Origin: Amycolatopsis taiwanensis DSM 45107
GTDB lineage: Bacteria; Actinomycetota; Actinomycetes; Mycobacteriales; Pseudonocardiaceae
Assembly (NCBI RefSeq): GCF_000519205.1
Contig: NZ_JAFB01000032.1
Coordinates: forward strand, 139-64,138
DNA: 64,000 nucleotides
Direction: 5' to 3'
Numbering within the stretch: the first letter of the stretch is position 1; each line of letters begins with the position of its first letter. The notes under the pieces were generated by a model. That model did no database searches. It was not told the DNA's origin and saw only the letters and a list, made by a program, of their open reading frames with translations. This document shows positions 25,913 to 34,749 of this stretch, one piece after another. A program made the translations under genes and the position numbers.

Positions 25913-27547
25913 TCATGGCGTGCTCGCCCGTTCTTCGCGCAGCTTGTGCCGCTGGAGCTTGCCGGTGGCCGTGCGCGGCAACGCATCGCGGAATTCGATG
26001 CTGCGCGGATGCTTGTACGGCGCGAGGATCTGCTTGACGTGGTCGGCCAGTTCGCGCTTCTTTTCCTCGTTGCCCGTGACGTCCGGACGCAGCACAACGG
26101 CGGCGTGCACGATCATGCCGCGCTCGACGTCGGGCAGGCCGATCACCGCGCACTCGGCGACGTCGGAATGCTGTTCGAGTGCCTGTTCCACTTCCGGGCC
26201 GGCGATGTTGTAGCCCGACGAGACGATCATGTCGTCGGCGCGGCCCTGGTACCAGAAGTACCCGTCCGCGTCCCGGACGTAGATGTCGCCGGTGAGGTTC
26301 CAGCCGTGCCGGACGTACTGGGTCTGGCGTTCGTCGGCGAGGTAGCGGCACCCGGTCGGCCCGATCACCGCGAGCCTGCCCGCGGTGCCGTCCGGTACCG
26401 GCTGCCCGGCGTCGTCCAGCACCGCCGCGCGGTAGCCCGGCACGGCGCGCCCGGTGGCCCCGGGGAGGATGTCGTCGTCGGCGGACGAAATGAACACGTG
26501 CATCATTTCGGTGGCTCCGATGCCGTCGATGATGCGGATCCCCGTTCGCGTGTGAACCTCGCGCCACACCGACTCAGGCAAGTGCTCGCCGGCCGACACA
26601 CACCGGCGCAGTTTGGCGAGTACATCCGTCTTTCCCTCGCGCAACAGTGCCCGGTATGCGGTGGGTGCGGTGAACAACACGGTCGCCCCGTGTTCGCGCA
26701 CCGCGGCTTCGATCACGTCGGTGCCCGGCCTTTCCAGCAGCAGGGTGGCGGCACCGGCACGCAACGGGAACACCATCAGGCCACCGAGGCCGAACGTGAA
26801 TCCCAGCGGCGGTGTCCCCGTGAACACATCATCCGGCCGCGGTTGCACGATATGTGCGGAGAAGGTGTCGGCCGCCGCCAGCACGTCGCGATGGAAGTGC
26901 ATCGTCGCCTTGGGCGTCCCGGTGGTGCCCGACGTGGGGGCGAGCATGACCACGTCATCGGCTGCGGTATCGACCGCGGTGAACTCGCCGGACTTCGTGG
27001 CGGCGCGCGCGAGCAGGTCGTCGGGACCCGCGTCGCCGTAGCAGACCGTGGTGACTCCGGGAACCGCGGAATCGAGCAGTTCTTCCGCGAACCGATGGTC
27101 GCACAACACGATCGTCGTCGCGGTCAGGTCGAGGAGTTTGTGGAGTTCCGTACGCCGGAGCATCGGCATCGTCGTGACCACCACCGCACCCGCCTTGACC
27201 ACGGCGAACCAGCACGCGACGAGCCAAGGGGTGTTCGGTCCGCGCAGCAGCACCCGCTGCCCCGGGACCAGCCCGAGGTCCTCGGTGAGCACCTGTGCGA
27301 TCTGGTTCGACCGTCGCACCAATTCCCCGTAGGTCCAGCGTTCGGTGGGGGAGATCAGGCACGTCCGATCGGCCCCGTACCGCCGGCTCGTGTCTTCGAG
27401 CAGGGCGGTCGCGCAGTTGAGCCGTTCCGGGTAGCGCAACTCGGGTGACACGAACTCGAACTCCGGCCACTGCTCGCGGGGCGGCAGGTGGTCCCGGCAG
27501 AACGTGTCGACGTGGGCGGAGGGGGACAGTTCGGATGCCGGCTTCAT
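25913..27547 (-). CDS. 2-aminobenzoate (anthranilate)-CoA ligase
   Basis: A 544-residue adenylate-forming ligase. The AMP-binding motif is TSGTTGTPKA at 205-214, the A5-type block is GIGATEMMHVF, the hinge is YFWYQGRADDMIVSSGYNI, and the C-terminal catalytic lysine lies in LPRTATGKLQRHKL. The N-terminus SAHVDTFCRDHLPPREQWPEF and the pairing with the monooxygenase/reductase fit 2-aminobenzoate-CoA ligase, which activates anthranilate with ATP and CoA. The start is ATG 27547 behind GGGAGG; the promoter is 31 bp upstream. The monooxygenase starts 38 bp after the stop. Substrate specificity is inferred from context; benzoate or salicylate is the alternative. Confidence 0.86.
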   Translation of the reverse strand: MKPASELSPSAHVDTFCRDHLPPREQWPEFEFVSPELRYPERLNCATALLEDTSRRYGADRTCLISPTERWTYGELVRRSNQIAQVLTEDLGLVPGQRVLLRGPNTPWLVACWFAVVKAGAVVVTTMPMLRRTELHKLLDLTATTIVLCDHRFAEELLDSAVPGVTTVCYGDAGPDDLLARAATKSGEFTAVDTAADDVVMLAPTSGTTGTPKATMHFHRDVLAAADTFSAHIVQPRPDDVFTGTPPLGFTFGLGGLMVFPLRAGAATLLLERPGTDVIEAAVREHGATVLFTAPTAYRALLREGKTDVLAKLRRCVSAGEHLPESVWREVHTRTGIRIIDGIGATEMMHVFISSADDDILPGATGRAVPGYRAAVLDDAGQPVPDGTAGRLAVIGPTGCRYLADERQTQYVRHGWNLTGDIYVRDADGYFWYQGRADDMIVSSGYNIAGPEVEQALEQHSDVAECAVIGLPDVERGMIVHAAVVLRPDVTGNEEKKRELADHVKQILAPYKHPRSIEFRDALPRTATGKLQRHKLREERASTP

Positions 27548-27577
27548 TGCGGACCTCCCAGGCGGATTCCCGCGACC

Positions 27578-27607
27578 AAGATATGTTCTCTTGATGACGC
27601 GCGTCAA
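27578..27607 (-). promoter_or_regulatory. Sigma70-type promoter of the ligase-monooxygenase operon
   Basis: On the minus strand, TTGACG (27607-27602), 18 bp, TATCTT (27583-27578). A 12-bp palindrome TGACGCGCGTCA (27595-27606) overlaps the -35 box and could be a repressor site. The whole 30-bp element is nearly repeated before the acyl-CoA dehydrogenase gene. Confidence 0.7.
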
Positions 27608-27709
27608 GAACTGGTGATACGGGCGGATGGTGAATCCGGGATCCGCTCCGACCGGTAAGTTCGACAGGCACTCGTAGGCTGAATCTCACTGTTGGACAGG
27701 GAGGCTGAG

Positions 27710-28381
27710 GTGGCCGAGACGACGGTGGCCGAGGTGATGGCCGAGCTGGCCGCGCTCGAGGACCCGAAGGCGCGTGCGGTGAACGAGAAACACGGTGACG
27801 ATCACGGCGTGAACCTCAGCAAGCTGCGCGCGCTCGCGAAGCGGCTGAAAACGCAGCAGGAACTCGCGCGCCGGCTCTGGGGGACGGCCGATACCGCGGC
27901 GAGACTGCTGGCGACCCTGATCTGCCGCCCGAAGGCGTTCGAGCGTGACGAGTTGGACGTCATGTTGCGCGAGGCGCGCACCCCCAAGGTGCACGACTGG
28001 CTCGTGAACTACGTGGTGAAGAAGAACCCGCACGCCGAAGAGCTGCGCCTGGTCTGGTCCGCCGATCCGGACCCGGTGGTCGCGAGTGCGGGCTGGGCGC
28101 TGACCATCGAACGCGTGGCCAAGAAGCCCGAGGGTCTCGACCTCGCGGGGCTGCTCGACGTCATCGAGGCGGAGATGAAGGATGCCCCGGATCGCCTGCA
28201 GTGGGCGATGAACCACTGCCTGGCGCAGATCGGGATCGAGCACGCCGAGCACCGCGCCCGTGCAATCGACATCGGTGAGCGCCTTGAGGTACTCAAGGAC
28301 TACCCGACTCCGCCCAACTGCACGTCTCCATTCGCACCCACCTGGATCAACGAGATGGTGCGCCGACAGCACGACAAGTAG
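27710..28381 (+). CDS. DNA alkylation repair-like HEAT-repeat protein (AlkD family)
   Basis: A 223-residue all-helical protein with AlkD/AlkC-type HEAT repeats. The segments KARAVNEKHGDDHGVNLSKL, LAKRLKTQQELARRLWG and WLVNYVVKKN are typical of actinobacterial members annotated as DNA alkylation repair enzymes. They bind DNA along a concave surface; some are glycosylases for bulky N-alkyl lesions. Glycosylase activity here is not certain. The GTG at 27710 follows AGGGAGG; a TTG six codons upstream is less likely. It is divergent from the ligase operon and probably unrelated to it. Confidence 0.75.
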   Translation: MAETTVAEVMAELAALEDPKARAVNEKHGDDHGVNLSKLRALAKRLKTQQELARRLWGTADTAARLLATLICRPKAFERDELDVMLREARTPKVHDWLVNYVVKKNPHAEELRLVWSADPDPVVASAGWALTIERVAKKPEGLDLAGLLDVIEAEMKDAPDRLQWAMNHCLAQIGIEHAEHRARAIDIGERLEVLKDYPTPPNCTSPFAPTWINEMVRRQHDK

Positions 28382-28451
28382 GCGCCCACGCTCATGCCGC
28401 CACACTCGTAGAAGCGGCAACCCGATCGTCGGGCGGAATCAGCCGGCCAGG

Positions 28452-29303
28452 TCAGCGGCGCTTTGCTTCGATGAGCCAGGCCGCTGAGTCGTAAAGCACG
28501 CCTCGCTCGGTCTGGTGCTCGACCATGCTGGCCCGCAGGTCAGCCAGAGCGCGCGCCCGGTCGGCGGCGTCGAGATCGGCGATCATCCAAGCGAACTGAC
28601 CGGCGATGAACTGGCAAGCGTCATCGGCGTCGCGGCCGAAGTACATCGGCTCGGTGAGTCCGTGCAGCCGCACGTCGGTGAACCCGGCCGAGGCCAGCAA
28701 CTGCCGCACCTGGTCGGGGTCGGTCAAGGACCCGGGCTTCGCCGGCGGCGGGGTGGGCAGCTCACGACCGGCGGCCAGGGCGATCCGGAAGGCGGTGAGC
28801 CATTCGTTGTGCTCCAGTGACCGCCACGACAGCAGCGCGAGCCGTCCATTGGGTCGCATCGCCCGCGCGATGTTGGCGAAGGCCGCGAAGGGATCGCCGA
28901 AGAACATCACGCCGTGCCGGCTGATAGTGAGGTCGAAGTGCTGATCCGGGAACGGATGGACCTGGGCGTCGGCCCGCAGGAATCGCACGTTGCCCACCCG
29001 TTCCTGCTCCGCCAACCGGCGCGCGAGCTCGATCATGCGAGCGGACAGGTCCACGCCGAGAACCGATCCAGCGCTCGCGCGCCGCGCGGCGTCGCGGGTG
29101 GTCTGCCCGCTGCCGCACCCGATGTCCAGAACATTGGCGGTCGGGTCGATCTCCGCCGCGTCCAGGAGTTGATCATGGTAGCCGGCGACGCCTTCGTTGA
29201 AGCGCTCGGCACGGGCTACCCAATACGCGCCCTGATCACCGTCCCACGCGCGGAGCTGGTCGATATTGGACGGGTCGACCGGGACCGTGGTGCTCTCGTT
29301 CAT
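28452..29303 (-). CDS. Class I SAM-dependent methyltransferase
   Basis: A 283-residue protein. Motif I is VLDIGCGSGQTT (about 59-70), the acidic loop is GVDLSARMIE, and motif II/post-I is FDLTISRHGVMFFGDP. This matches UbiE/COQ5-like small-molecule methyltransferases (Methyltransf_25/11). The opening WDGDQGAYWVARAERFNEGV and a C-terminal region about the target site are family-typical. The substrate cannot be told. It is convergent with the AlkD-like gene and divergent from paaX, whose regulatory region it shares; nothing else ties it to aromatic catabolism. Confidence 0.85.
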   Translation of the reverse strand: MNESTTVPVDPSNIDQLRAWDGDQGAYWVARAERFNEGVAGYHDQLLDAAEIDPTANVLDIGCGSGQTTRDAARRASAGSVLGVDLSARMIELARRLAEQERVGNVRFLRADAQVHPFPDQHFDLTISRHGVMFFGDPFAAFANIARAMRPNGRLALLSWRSLEHNEWLTAFRIALAAGRELPTPPPAKPGSLTDPDQVRQLLASAGFTDVRLHGLTEPMYFGRDADDACQFIAGQFAWMIADLDAADRARALADLRASMVEHQTERGVLYDSAAWLIEAKRR

Positions 29304-29500
29304 CCGAAACCCCCAGTTCCCCTCCGATCAGGAGGGAGGCGCGAACAGTGCGCGGACAACCTACCCTGCGACTCCAAGGTGGACCATCGTTTTTACCCGG
29401 GTACACCGGCAGCCACCATCCACGCCTTCGCGCGACAGCAGGCGTGCCGCGCCGGAGTCCGGTCAGTACGTCGCGGCACCGGCGGCCGTATCGTGTGCGC

Positions 29501-30346
29501 ATGGCGACGGAGACATACGCTGGGGAAATGCTGGGCAGCCGGGAGACGCAGCCGCGGCAGTTGATCGTCACGATCTTCGGCCTGTACGCGCGTGCGGAAC
29601 GGAACTGGCTGTCCGTGGCCTCCGTGGTCAAGTTGATGGCCGATCTCGGGGTGGACGGCCCGGCGGTGCGCTCGTCGATCTCCCGGCTCAAGCGCCGTGG
29701 GTTGCTGCACAGCGAGCGGCATGCGGGCGCCGCGGGCTATTCGCTTTCGGAGTCGACGCTGGACCTGCTCGCCGAGGGCGACATCCGGATCTTCGAGCGC
29801 AGCAGGTCGGAGGTGGGGGATGGGTGGATCCTGGTCGTGTTCTCCATTCCCGAGGTCGAGCGCGACAAGCGGCATGCGCTGCGCACCACGCTGACCCGGC
29901 TGGGGTTCGGCACCGTCTCGCCCGGCGTCTGGATCGCCCCGGGTAACCTCATGCGCGAGGTTCGGCACACTCTCGAACGCCGCGACCTGGTGTCCTATGT
30001 GGACGTGTTCAGGGGTGACCATCTCGCTTTCGGTGACCTACGGGCAAAGGTTCGCACCTGGTGGAACTTCGAGGAACTCAACACCCTCTACGCCGACTTC
30101 CTGGTCCGGTACCGGCCGGCTCTCCACCGCGTGACGGCGGGGAAGCTGACGCCGTGCCAGGCGTTCACGAAGTACGTGCCGCTGCTCACGGAGTGGCGAC
30201 GTCTGCCCTACCGCGACCCCGGCCTGCCGCTGTCCTTGCTTCCACCCGGCTGGAAGGGCGAAACCGCGGGGGAGCTGTTCGACAAGCTGAACCGGGCGCT
30301 CAGCGGGCCCGCGCGGGAGCACGCGACGGAAGTCATGCACGGCTGA
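29501..30346 (+). CDS. paaX: PaaX-family transcriptional repressor
   Basis: A 281-residue regulator. The N-terminal winged helix (about 17-85: QLIVTIFGLYAR...VRSSISRLKRRGLL) is followed by the PaaX-type middle domain (GDGWILVVFSIPEVERDKRH, TLTRLGFGTVSPGVWIAP) and a C-terminal PaaX_C domain (LPYRDPGLPLSLLPPGWKG). In Escherichia coli PaaX senses phenylacetyl-CoA. No phenylacetate genes are here, so this one most likely senses a CoA thioester of the neighbouring 2-aminobenzoate pathway (inference). The ATG at 29501 could be preceded by a GTG at 29495. It lies between the two catabolic operons it may control. Confidence 0.87.
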   Translation: MATETYAGEMLGSRETQPRQLIVTIFGLYARAERNWLSVASVVKLMADLGVDGPAVRSSISRLKRRGLLHSERHAGAAGYSLSESTLDLLAEGDIRIFERSRSEVGDGWILVVFSIPEVERDKRHALRTTLTRLGFGTVSPGVWIAPGNLMREVRHTLERRDLVSYVDVFRGDHLAFGDLRAKVRTWWNFEELNTLYADFLVRYRPALHRVTAGKLTPCQAFTKYVPLLTEWRRLPYRDPGLPLSLLPPGWKGETAGELFDKLNRALSGPAREHATEVMHG

Positions 30347-30375
30347 GGGGCCGGCCACCGCGGCGACTCAGCTTG

Positions 30376-31107
30376 TCAGTTGGCTTGGCGCAGCGAGTTG
30401 ATCGTGCGTCCGACCAGGCTGCGGGCGGTCCGGGCGAGATGGGGTTGGTCGGCGAAGCCGGCCGTGGCCGCGGCCTCGGCCGTGGACTGGCCGGGCAGGG
30501 CGGCCAGCGCGGCACCCAGCCGCGCCCACAGCCGAAGCCGCGCCAGCGGGATACCGACCGACGTGTGCACCAAAGCCCGCAGGCGTGGCGAGGAGAGACC
30601 GACCTCGGTCGCGATCGAGCCGATGGCCTGGGCGCCCGTCGTCGCGGCCTGCACGGCATAGGTCACCCTCGAGTCCAGCGTGGAGCCGGCACCGACCAGT
30701 GTGATGAGCGCGGCGTGAGCGGCGGAGAGGTTTGGGCCGTGGACGTCATCGGGATCCAGCGCGGCCAGCATCCGTCGGACCTGGGCGGCAGTCAACGGCG
30801 TGAGGCCGGTGTGCTGGCGCAGCAGCCAGGGGTCGACGAACAGCGCAACGAAATCGGACGTGGCCGCGCAGGTGTGGGTGAGTTGCGGTGGCACGATCAT
30901 GCCGGCCGCGGTGACCGTGGGGCGGCCCCGGTCCGATGCGACCACGACCTGACCGTCGAGGGGCAGGACGACCTTCCAGGCCGGGTGGCGGTGGCGGGTG
31001 ACGGTGAATGCGCCTGTCTGGCGGAACATCGCCGTATCCGGGGTGGAGGCGAACGCGATCCGCCGATCGTTTTGTTCAAGCGCCCATGCGCTGGTGGGGA
31101 AGAGCAT
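30376..31107 (-). CDS. AraC-family transcriptional regulator
   Basis: About 243 residues. The N-terminal cupin-like sensor region (about 15-130) contains GAFTVTRHRHPAWKVVLPLDG and PPQLTHTC. The C-terminal double helix-turn-helix (about 160-243) contains IATEVGLSSPRLRALVHTSVG and AAATAGFADQPHLARTARSLVG, standard AraC text. The start is uncertain: ATG 31107 or ATG 31115, the latter overlapping the divergent DoxX-like start. The overlap suggests that it regulates that gene. It is convergent with paaX. Confidence 0.85.
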   Translation of the reverse strand: MLFPTSAWALEQNDRRIAFASTPDTAMFRQTGAFTVTRHRHPAWKVVLPLDGQVVVASDRGRPTVTAAGMIVPPQLTHTCAATSDFVALFVDPWLLRQHTGLTPLTAAQVRRMLAALDPDDVHGPNLSAAHAALITLVGAGSTLDSRVTYAVQAATTGAQAIGSIATEVGLSSPRLRALVHTSVGIPLARLRLWARLGAALAALPGQSTAEAAATAGFADQPHLARTARSLVGRTINSLRQAN

Positions 31108-31113
31108 CGCGCC

Positions 31114-31476
31114 ATGCACACTATCGCCTCGATCGCGCTGGCGATCTTCTTTCTGGTCACCGGTGTGACCCACTTCCTGTTCCCCGGCTACTACCGCGCG
31201 TTGGTCCCGGTGTGGCTGCCCGGTGCCCGGGTGCTGGTGGTGCTCAGTGGCGTTGCGGAGATCGTGGTGGCCGGGCTGGTCGCCGTCCCGGCGACCAGGG
31301 CACTGGGCGGGTGGCTCGGCGCCGCGTTGATCACCGCTTTCCTGACCGTCTGGATCGAGGCTCTGCGCCATGCACGCAGCGACCAACCATGCCGCGCGAA
31401 TCGACTGGTCGGTGTGGTGGTACGGCTGGTGGTCAACATCGGCTATGTCGCCTGGGCGATCGCGGTGGCGGTCTGA
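31114..31476 (+). CDS. DoxX-like small membrane protein
   Basis: A 120-residue protein with four hydrophobic segments (about 4-22, 42-65, 67-85, 100-118) and the DoxX-like opening IALAIFFLVTGVTHFLFPGY. Its start overlaps that of the divergent AraC regulator, a typical regulator-target pair. Members of this family affect membrane redox or thiol stress responses in some actinobacteria; no specific role can be read here. Confidence 0.8.
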   Translation: MHTIASIALAIFFLVTGVTHFLFPGYYRALVPVWLPGARVLVVLSGVAEIVVAGLVAVPATRALGGWLGAALITAFLTVWIEALRHARSDQPCRANRLVGVVVRLVVNIGYVAWAIAVAV

Positions 31477-31529
31477 CGAGGGCAGGGGCGTCAGGGGCTC
31501 GGTGCGTCGCTCGCGTTCTTCTTGATCAC

Positions 31530-31928
31530 TCAGCCGAGATGCGCGATGCCCTGCACCTCGATGAGTGCCTCGGCATCCCACAGGCGAGCGACGCCGACCG
31601 CCGCCATCGCCGGGTAGTGCCGGCCGGCCAGCCGCTTCCAGACCCGGCCGATCTCGCGCGCCTGTGCCCGATAGTCCTCGATGTCCACAATGTACAGTGT
31701 CAGGCTGACGAGTTGCCCAGGCTCACCGCCTGCCGCGCGCAGCGCCGTGAGCAGGTTGCCGAGCGCTCGCTCGAACTGCTCGACGACGGTGCCGCCGACG
31801 ATAGTGCCCTTCTCGTCGAGCGCGGTCTGCCCGGCGAGGTACAGCGCGCTTCCGGCGCGGACCGCGTGGGAAAACCCGGACGGGTCACCGAGTTCTGGGG
31901 GGTTGATGCGCTCGATACCGGAACTCAC
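31530..31928 (-). CDS. RidA/YjgF/YER057c-family protein (enamine/imine deaminase type)
   Basis: A 132-residue single-domain protein. The GLYLAGQ-type strand appears as SALYLAGQTALDEKGTIVG, and FERALGNLLTALRAAGGEP and LWDAEALIEVQGIAHL follow. RidA proteins hydrolyse reactive enamines and imines to ketones and ammonia. It is the last gene of the acyl-CoA dehydrogenase operon, and its ATG overlaps the SDR stop by 4 bp. The monooxygenase/reductase in this island should yield a cyclic enamine CoA ester (2-amino-5-oxocyclohex-1-ene-carboxyl-CoA, established for the Azoarcus enzyme), so deamination of that product is an attractive role. The usual catalytic arginine was not checked by alignment. Confidence 0.88.
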   Translation of the reverse strand: MSSGIERINPPELGDPSGFSHAVRAGSALYLAGQTALDEKGTIVGGTVVEQFERALGNLLTALRAAGGEPGQLVSLTLYIVDIEDYRAQAREIGRVWKRLAGRHYPAMAAVGVARLWDAEALIEVQGIAHLG

Positions 31929-32707
31929 GACTGGACCGCTCCTCCGTCGACGTTGATGCCTTGTCCGTTGACCGCGCCGTTGACGACGCAGAAGTGCACC
32001 GCCTCGGCCACCTCCCCGGGATCGACCAGCCGGCCGATCGGCTGGCGGCGGGCGAGTGCACGGCGCGCTTCGGCCAACTCGATACCCCTACGCTCGCTGA
32101 TCGCGTTGATGGTCTCCGCCGTCATCGGTGTGTCCACGTAGCCCGGACACACCGCGTTGACCGTCACGCCCGACCTCGCGTACTCGGCCGCGGCGGCCCG
32201 CACGAGGCCGAGCACCCCGTGCTTGCTCGCCGTGTAGGCGCTGACTTGCGATTCCCCGCGCTTGGCGACGACCGAGGCGACGACGACGATCCGTCCCCAG
32301 CCGGCCTCCAGCATGGCGGGCAGTGCCCGCCGCACACATCGGAACGGCGTGGTCAGGTTCAGTTCGATCATGTGTTGCCACTGCTCGTCCGTGGTCTCCA
32401 CCAGCGATGCGGCGCTGCCGGCGCCCGCGTTCGCCACCAGTACTTCCACCGGACCCAGCGCACGCTCGACTTCAGCGAACATCCGCTCGACGTCCTCGGG
32501 GACGGTCAGATCCGCGGCGACGCCGAGCACCGTAGGACCGGCCTGTCGAGCCCTGATGTCGGCGGCCGCCTCCTCGATGGCACTGCATGACCGAGCCACG
32601 AGGGCGACGTGATGTCCCACGGCGGCGAGCCGGTCGGCCACCGCCCTGCCGATGCCGCGGCTCGCTCCTGTCACCAGGCAAACTCGTGGTGTCATGGGAG
32701 AGTCCAT
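31925..32707 (-). CDS. Short-chain dehydrogenase/reductase
   Basis: A 260-residue SDR. The cofactor motif is TGASRGIG (about 13-20), NAGAG is at about 94, the catalytic serine lies in VVASVVAKRG, and the YTASKHG motif supplies Tyr and Lys. PGYVDTPMT follows. The C-terminus is GINVDGGAVQS. NAD(P) preference is unclear. I chose ATG 32707 (AAGGG 6 bp before) over ATG 32695. It lies between the crotonase (8 bp) and RidA (4-bp overlap) genes. In the pathway it could reduce or oxidise a ring oxo/hydroxy group of the dearomatised CoA ester; this is inference. Confidence 0.9.
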   Translation of the reverse strand: MDSPMTPRVCLVTGASRGIGRAVADRLAAVGHHVALVARSCSAIEEAAADIRARQAGPTVLGVAADLTVPEDVERMFAEVERALGPVEVLVANAGAGSAASLVETTDEQWQHMIELNLTTPFRCVRRALPAMLEAGWGRIVVVASVVAKRGESQVSAYTASKHGVLGLVRAAAAEYARSGVTVNAVCPGYVDTPMTAETINAISERRGIELAEARRALARRQPIGRLVDPGEVAEAVHFCVVNGAVNGQGINVDGGAVQS

Positions 32708-32715
32708 TGTGGCCC

Positions 32716-33549
32716 TTACCGGCCGGTCCAGCGTGGCTTGCGCTTGTCGTTGAAGGAGGCGTGGAACTCGGCGTGGTCCTCGGTGGTCATCAGCAGGGCC
32801 TGCGTCATCGCGTCCAGCTCCATCGAGGCGCCGAGCGGCATGTCGAGCTCACGGGTGATCAGCGCCTTGGTCTGGGCGTAGGCCAGGGTCGGCCCGTCGG
32901 CCAGCCGCCGGGCGAGCGCCGCGACACCTTCGTCGAGCCCATCGTCGGGCACAAGCCGGGACACCAGCCCGTACTTCTCGGCGGTCGGGGCGTCGATGGT
33001 GTCGCCGAGCATCAACAGTTCGGTGGCCCTGGCCGCGCCGACGGCCCGCGGCAGCAGGTAGGCCGCACCCATGTCACCGCCGGAAAGGCCGACCTTGGTG
33101 AACAGGAATGCGAACCGGCCCGATTCGGTGACGACCCGGAAGTCGGAAGCCAGTGCGATGACCGCGCCGGCGCCGGCCGCGATGCCCTGGATTCCGGAGA
33201 TGATCGGGATCGGGCATTCCCGCATTGCCCTGATGACGTCGCCGGTCATCTTGGTGAACGCCATGAGATCGCGGGCCTTCATCATGATGAGCTCGCCGAT
33301 GATCTCGTTGACGTCCCCGCCGGCGCAGAACGCGGTGCCCTTTCCCCGGATCACCAGCACGCGCGTGTCGCCGCGCTGGGGCAGTTCGTACAGCAGGTCC
33401 CGAAGGTCGGCGTAGCTTTCGAAGGTCAGCGGGTTGAGCTTGTCCGGCCGGTTGAACGTCACGGTGGCGACACCGTCGGCGACCGTGAAGTCGAAGTGCT
33501 TCCAGTCGTGTGTGATCGCGGCGGAGCCGCGGAACGGGCCGGCAGGCAT
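32716..33549 (-). CDS. Crotonase-family enzyme (enoyl-CoA hydratase-like, atypical active site)
   Basis: A 277-residue crotonase-fold protein starting at ATG 33549 behind AAGGAG. The CoA/oxyanion segments are GKGTAFCAGGDVNEI (about 90-104) and GIAAGAGAVIALASDFR (about 143-159). By eye alignment the usual first catalytic glutamate position (rat E144) reads phenylalanine (FLFTKVGLSGGDMG), while the second (rat E164) is kept in ATELLMLGD. So a simple hydratase is not assured. Crotonase-fold ring-cleaving hydrolases (BadI, 6-oxocamphor hydrolase) are an alternative that suits the context. It lies between the acyl-CoA dehydrogenase and SDR genes of the operon. Confidence 0.85.
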   Translation of the reverse strand: MPAGPFRGSAAITHDWKHFDFTVADGVATVTFNRPDKLNPLTFESYADLRDLLYELPQRGDTRVLVIRGKGTAFCAGGDVNEIIGELIMMKARDLMAFTKMTGDVIRAMRECPIPIISGIQGIAAGAGAVIALASDFRVVTESGRFAFLFTKVGLSGGDMGAAYLLPRAVGAARATELLMLGDTIDAPTAEKYGLVSRLVPDDGLDEGVAALARRLADGPTLAYAQTKALITRELDMPLGASMELDAMTQALLMTTEDHAEFHASFNDKRKPRWTGR

Positions 33550-33582
33550 GGCTGCTCCTTATCGTGCGCTGTCGTGCGGCGG

Positions 33583-34719
33583 TCAGCGGGTCAGGGATCG
33601 GCCGATGATGGTGCGCTGAATCTCCGAAGCACCTTCGTAGATGCGCGGGGCTCGCACCTCGCGATAGAGGTGTTCGAGGGGATGGCCCCGTTGCAGTGCC
33701 CGGGCGCCGACCAGTTGCACGGCCGCGTCCACGACGAATTGCGCGGTTTCGGTCGCGTCGAGCTTGGCCATCGCGGAGCGCCGGGTGATCTCCGCCGGGT
33801 CTGCGCCGGCGTCGTAGGCGCCGGCGGCGGAATAGACGAGCAGCCGGCTCGCCTCGATCCGGGTGGCCATGTCGGCGAGCTTGTGGGAGACCGCCTGCTG
33901 GTCGCTGAGCACGCCGCCGAACGCTTTCCGCTGTTTCGTGTACGCGATCGCGGTGTCCAGCGCCGCCTGGGCCATGCCGATCGCGAACGCACCGACCGAG
34001 GGCCGGAACAGATCCAGTGTCCGCATGGCGATCGTGAAGCCTCGATCCACCTCGCCGAGTACGTCGGCCGGGCCGACGCGCACGCCCTCGAAGGTCAGCC
34101 GGCCGATCGGATGCGGCGAGATCAGGTCGAGGTGCTCACCGCCGAGCCCGGCGGCATCGCCGGCGACCGCGAAGGCAGTGACCCCACGGGCGCGTGCGTC
34201 CGGCGTCGTGCGGGCGAACACGACGTAGATATCGGCCTCGGGGGCGTTGGAGATCCACATCTTCTCGCCGTGCAACAGCCAGCCGTCGCCATCTGGCCGG
34301 GCTTCCAACTGCAGCGCGGCCGCATCGGAGCCGGCGTCCGGTTCGGACAGTGCGAAGGCGGCGACCGCGTCCCCGGACACCACGGCCGGGCGCCAGGTGC
34401 CGATGACCGCGTCGTTGCCCGAGAGCAGGAACGGGTAGCTGCCAAGGCCCTGCAGGGCCAGGGCGGTCTCGGCCTCCGTGCTCACCGTTGCGAGAGCCTC
34501 ACGCATCAGGCAGAGGTCCATCGCCGCCGCCGGCCGTCCGGTGCTCGCGCCGGGGAAGAGCCGGGCGAGCAGGCCGTGCGTTCCCATCGCCTTGAGCAGT
34601 TCGCGATTGACATGTCCTTCTTCGCCGGCGTCGACCACGGGACGCAGTTCGTCGACGGCGACAGCGCGGACGTGGGCGACGAACTGCTGCTGGCCCTCGG
34701 TCAGGGCGAACGCCGTCAT
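33583..34719 (-). CDS. Acyl-CoA dehydrogenase
   Basis: A 378-residue flavoprotein. Family signatures: AFALSEPDAGSDAAALQLEA (flavin-binding), WISNAPEADIYVV, FGGVLSDQQAVSHKLADMAT, and RIYEGASEIQRTIIGR near the C-terminus, whose glutamate is the general base in short/medium-chain enzymes. The ATG at 34719 follows GGAGGA, and the promoter ends 30 bp upstream. It is the first gene of a four-gene operon (ACAD, crotonase, SDR, RidA). It would oxidise a CoA thioester of the ring or of the ring-opened chain. The electron acceptor (ETF) is not encoded in the window. Confidence 0.92.
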   Translation of the reverse strand: MTAFALTEGQQQFVAHVRAVAVDELRPVVDAGEEGHVNRELLKAMGTHGLLARLFPGASTGRPAAAMDLCLMREALATVSTEAETALALQGLGSYPFLLSGNDAVIGTWRPAVVSGDAVAAFALSEPDAGSDAAALQLEARPDGDGWLLHGEKMWISNAPEADIYVVFARTTPDARARGVTAFAVAGDAAGLGGEHLDLISPHPIGRLTFEGVRVGPADVLGEVDRGFTIAMRTLDLFRPSVGAFAIGMAQAALDTAIAYTKQRKAFGGVLSDQQAVSHKLADMATRIEASRLLVYSAAGAYDAGADPAEITRRSAMAKLDATETAQFVVDAAVQLVGARALQRGHPLEHLYREVRAPRIYEGASEIQRTIIGRSLTR

Positions 34720-34749
34720 TGTTCCTCCAACCGGCCCGGTGGCACGCCC

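Noticed and set aside
25875-26567. N-terminal extension of the monooxygenase/reductase up to 26567
   Set aside because: It overlaps the CoA ligase gene on the same strand in another frame and is Arg-rich shadow sequence. AGGAG before ATG 25874 marks the start.
23502-27547. Salicylate (salicylyl-CoA) pathway instead of 2-aminobenzoate
   Set aside because: The two-domain enzyme family covers both, but the adjacent ligase resembles 2-aminobenzoate-CoA ligase and a RidA deaminase is present. Kept only as an alternative, since sequence alone cannot settle it.
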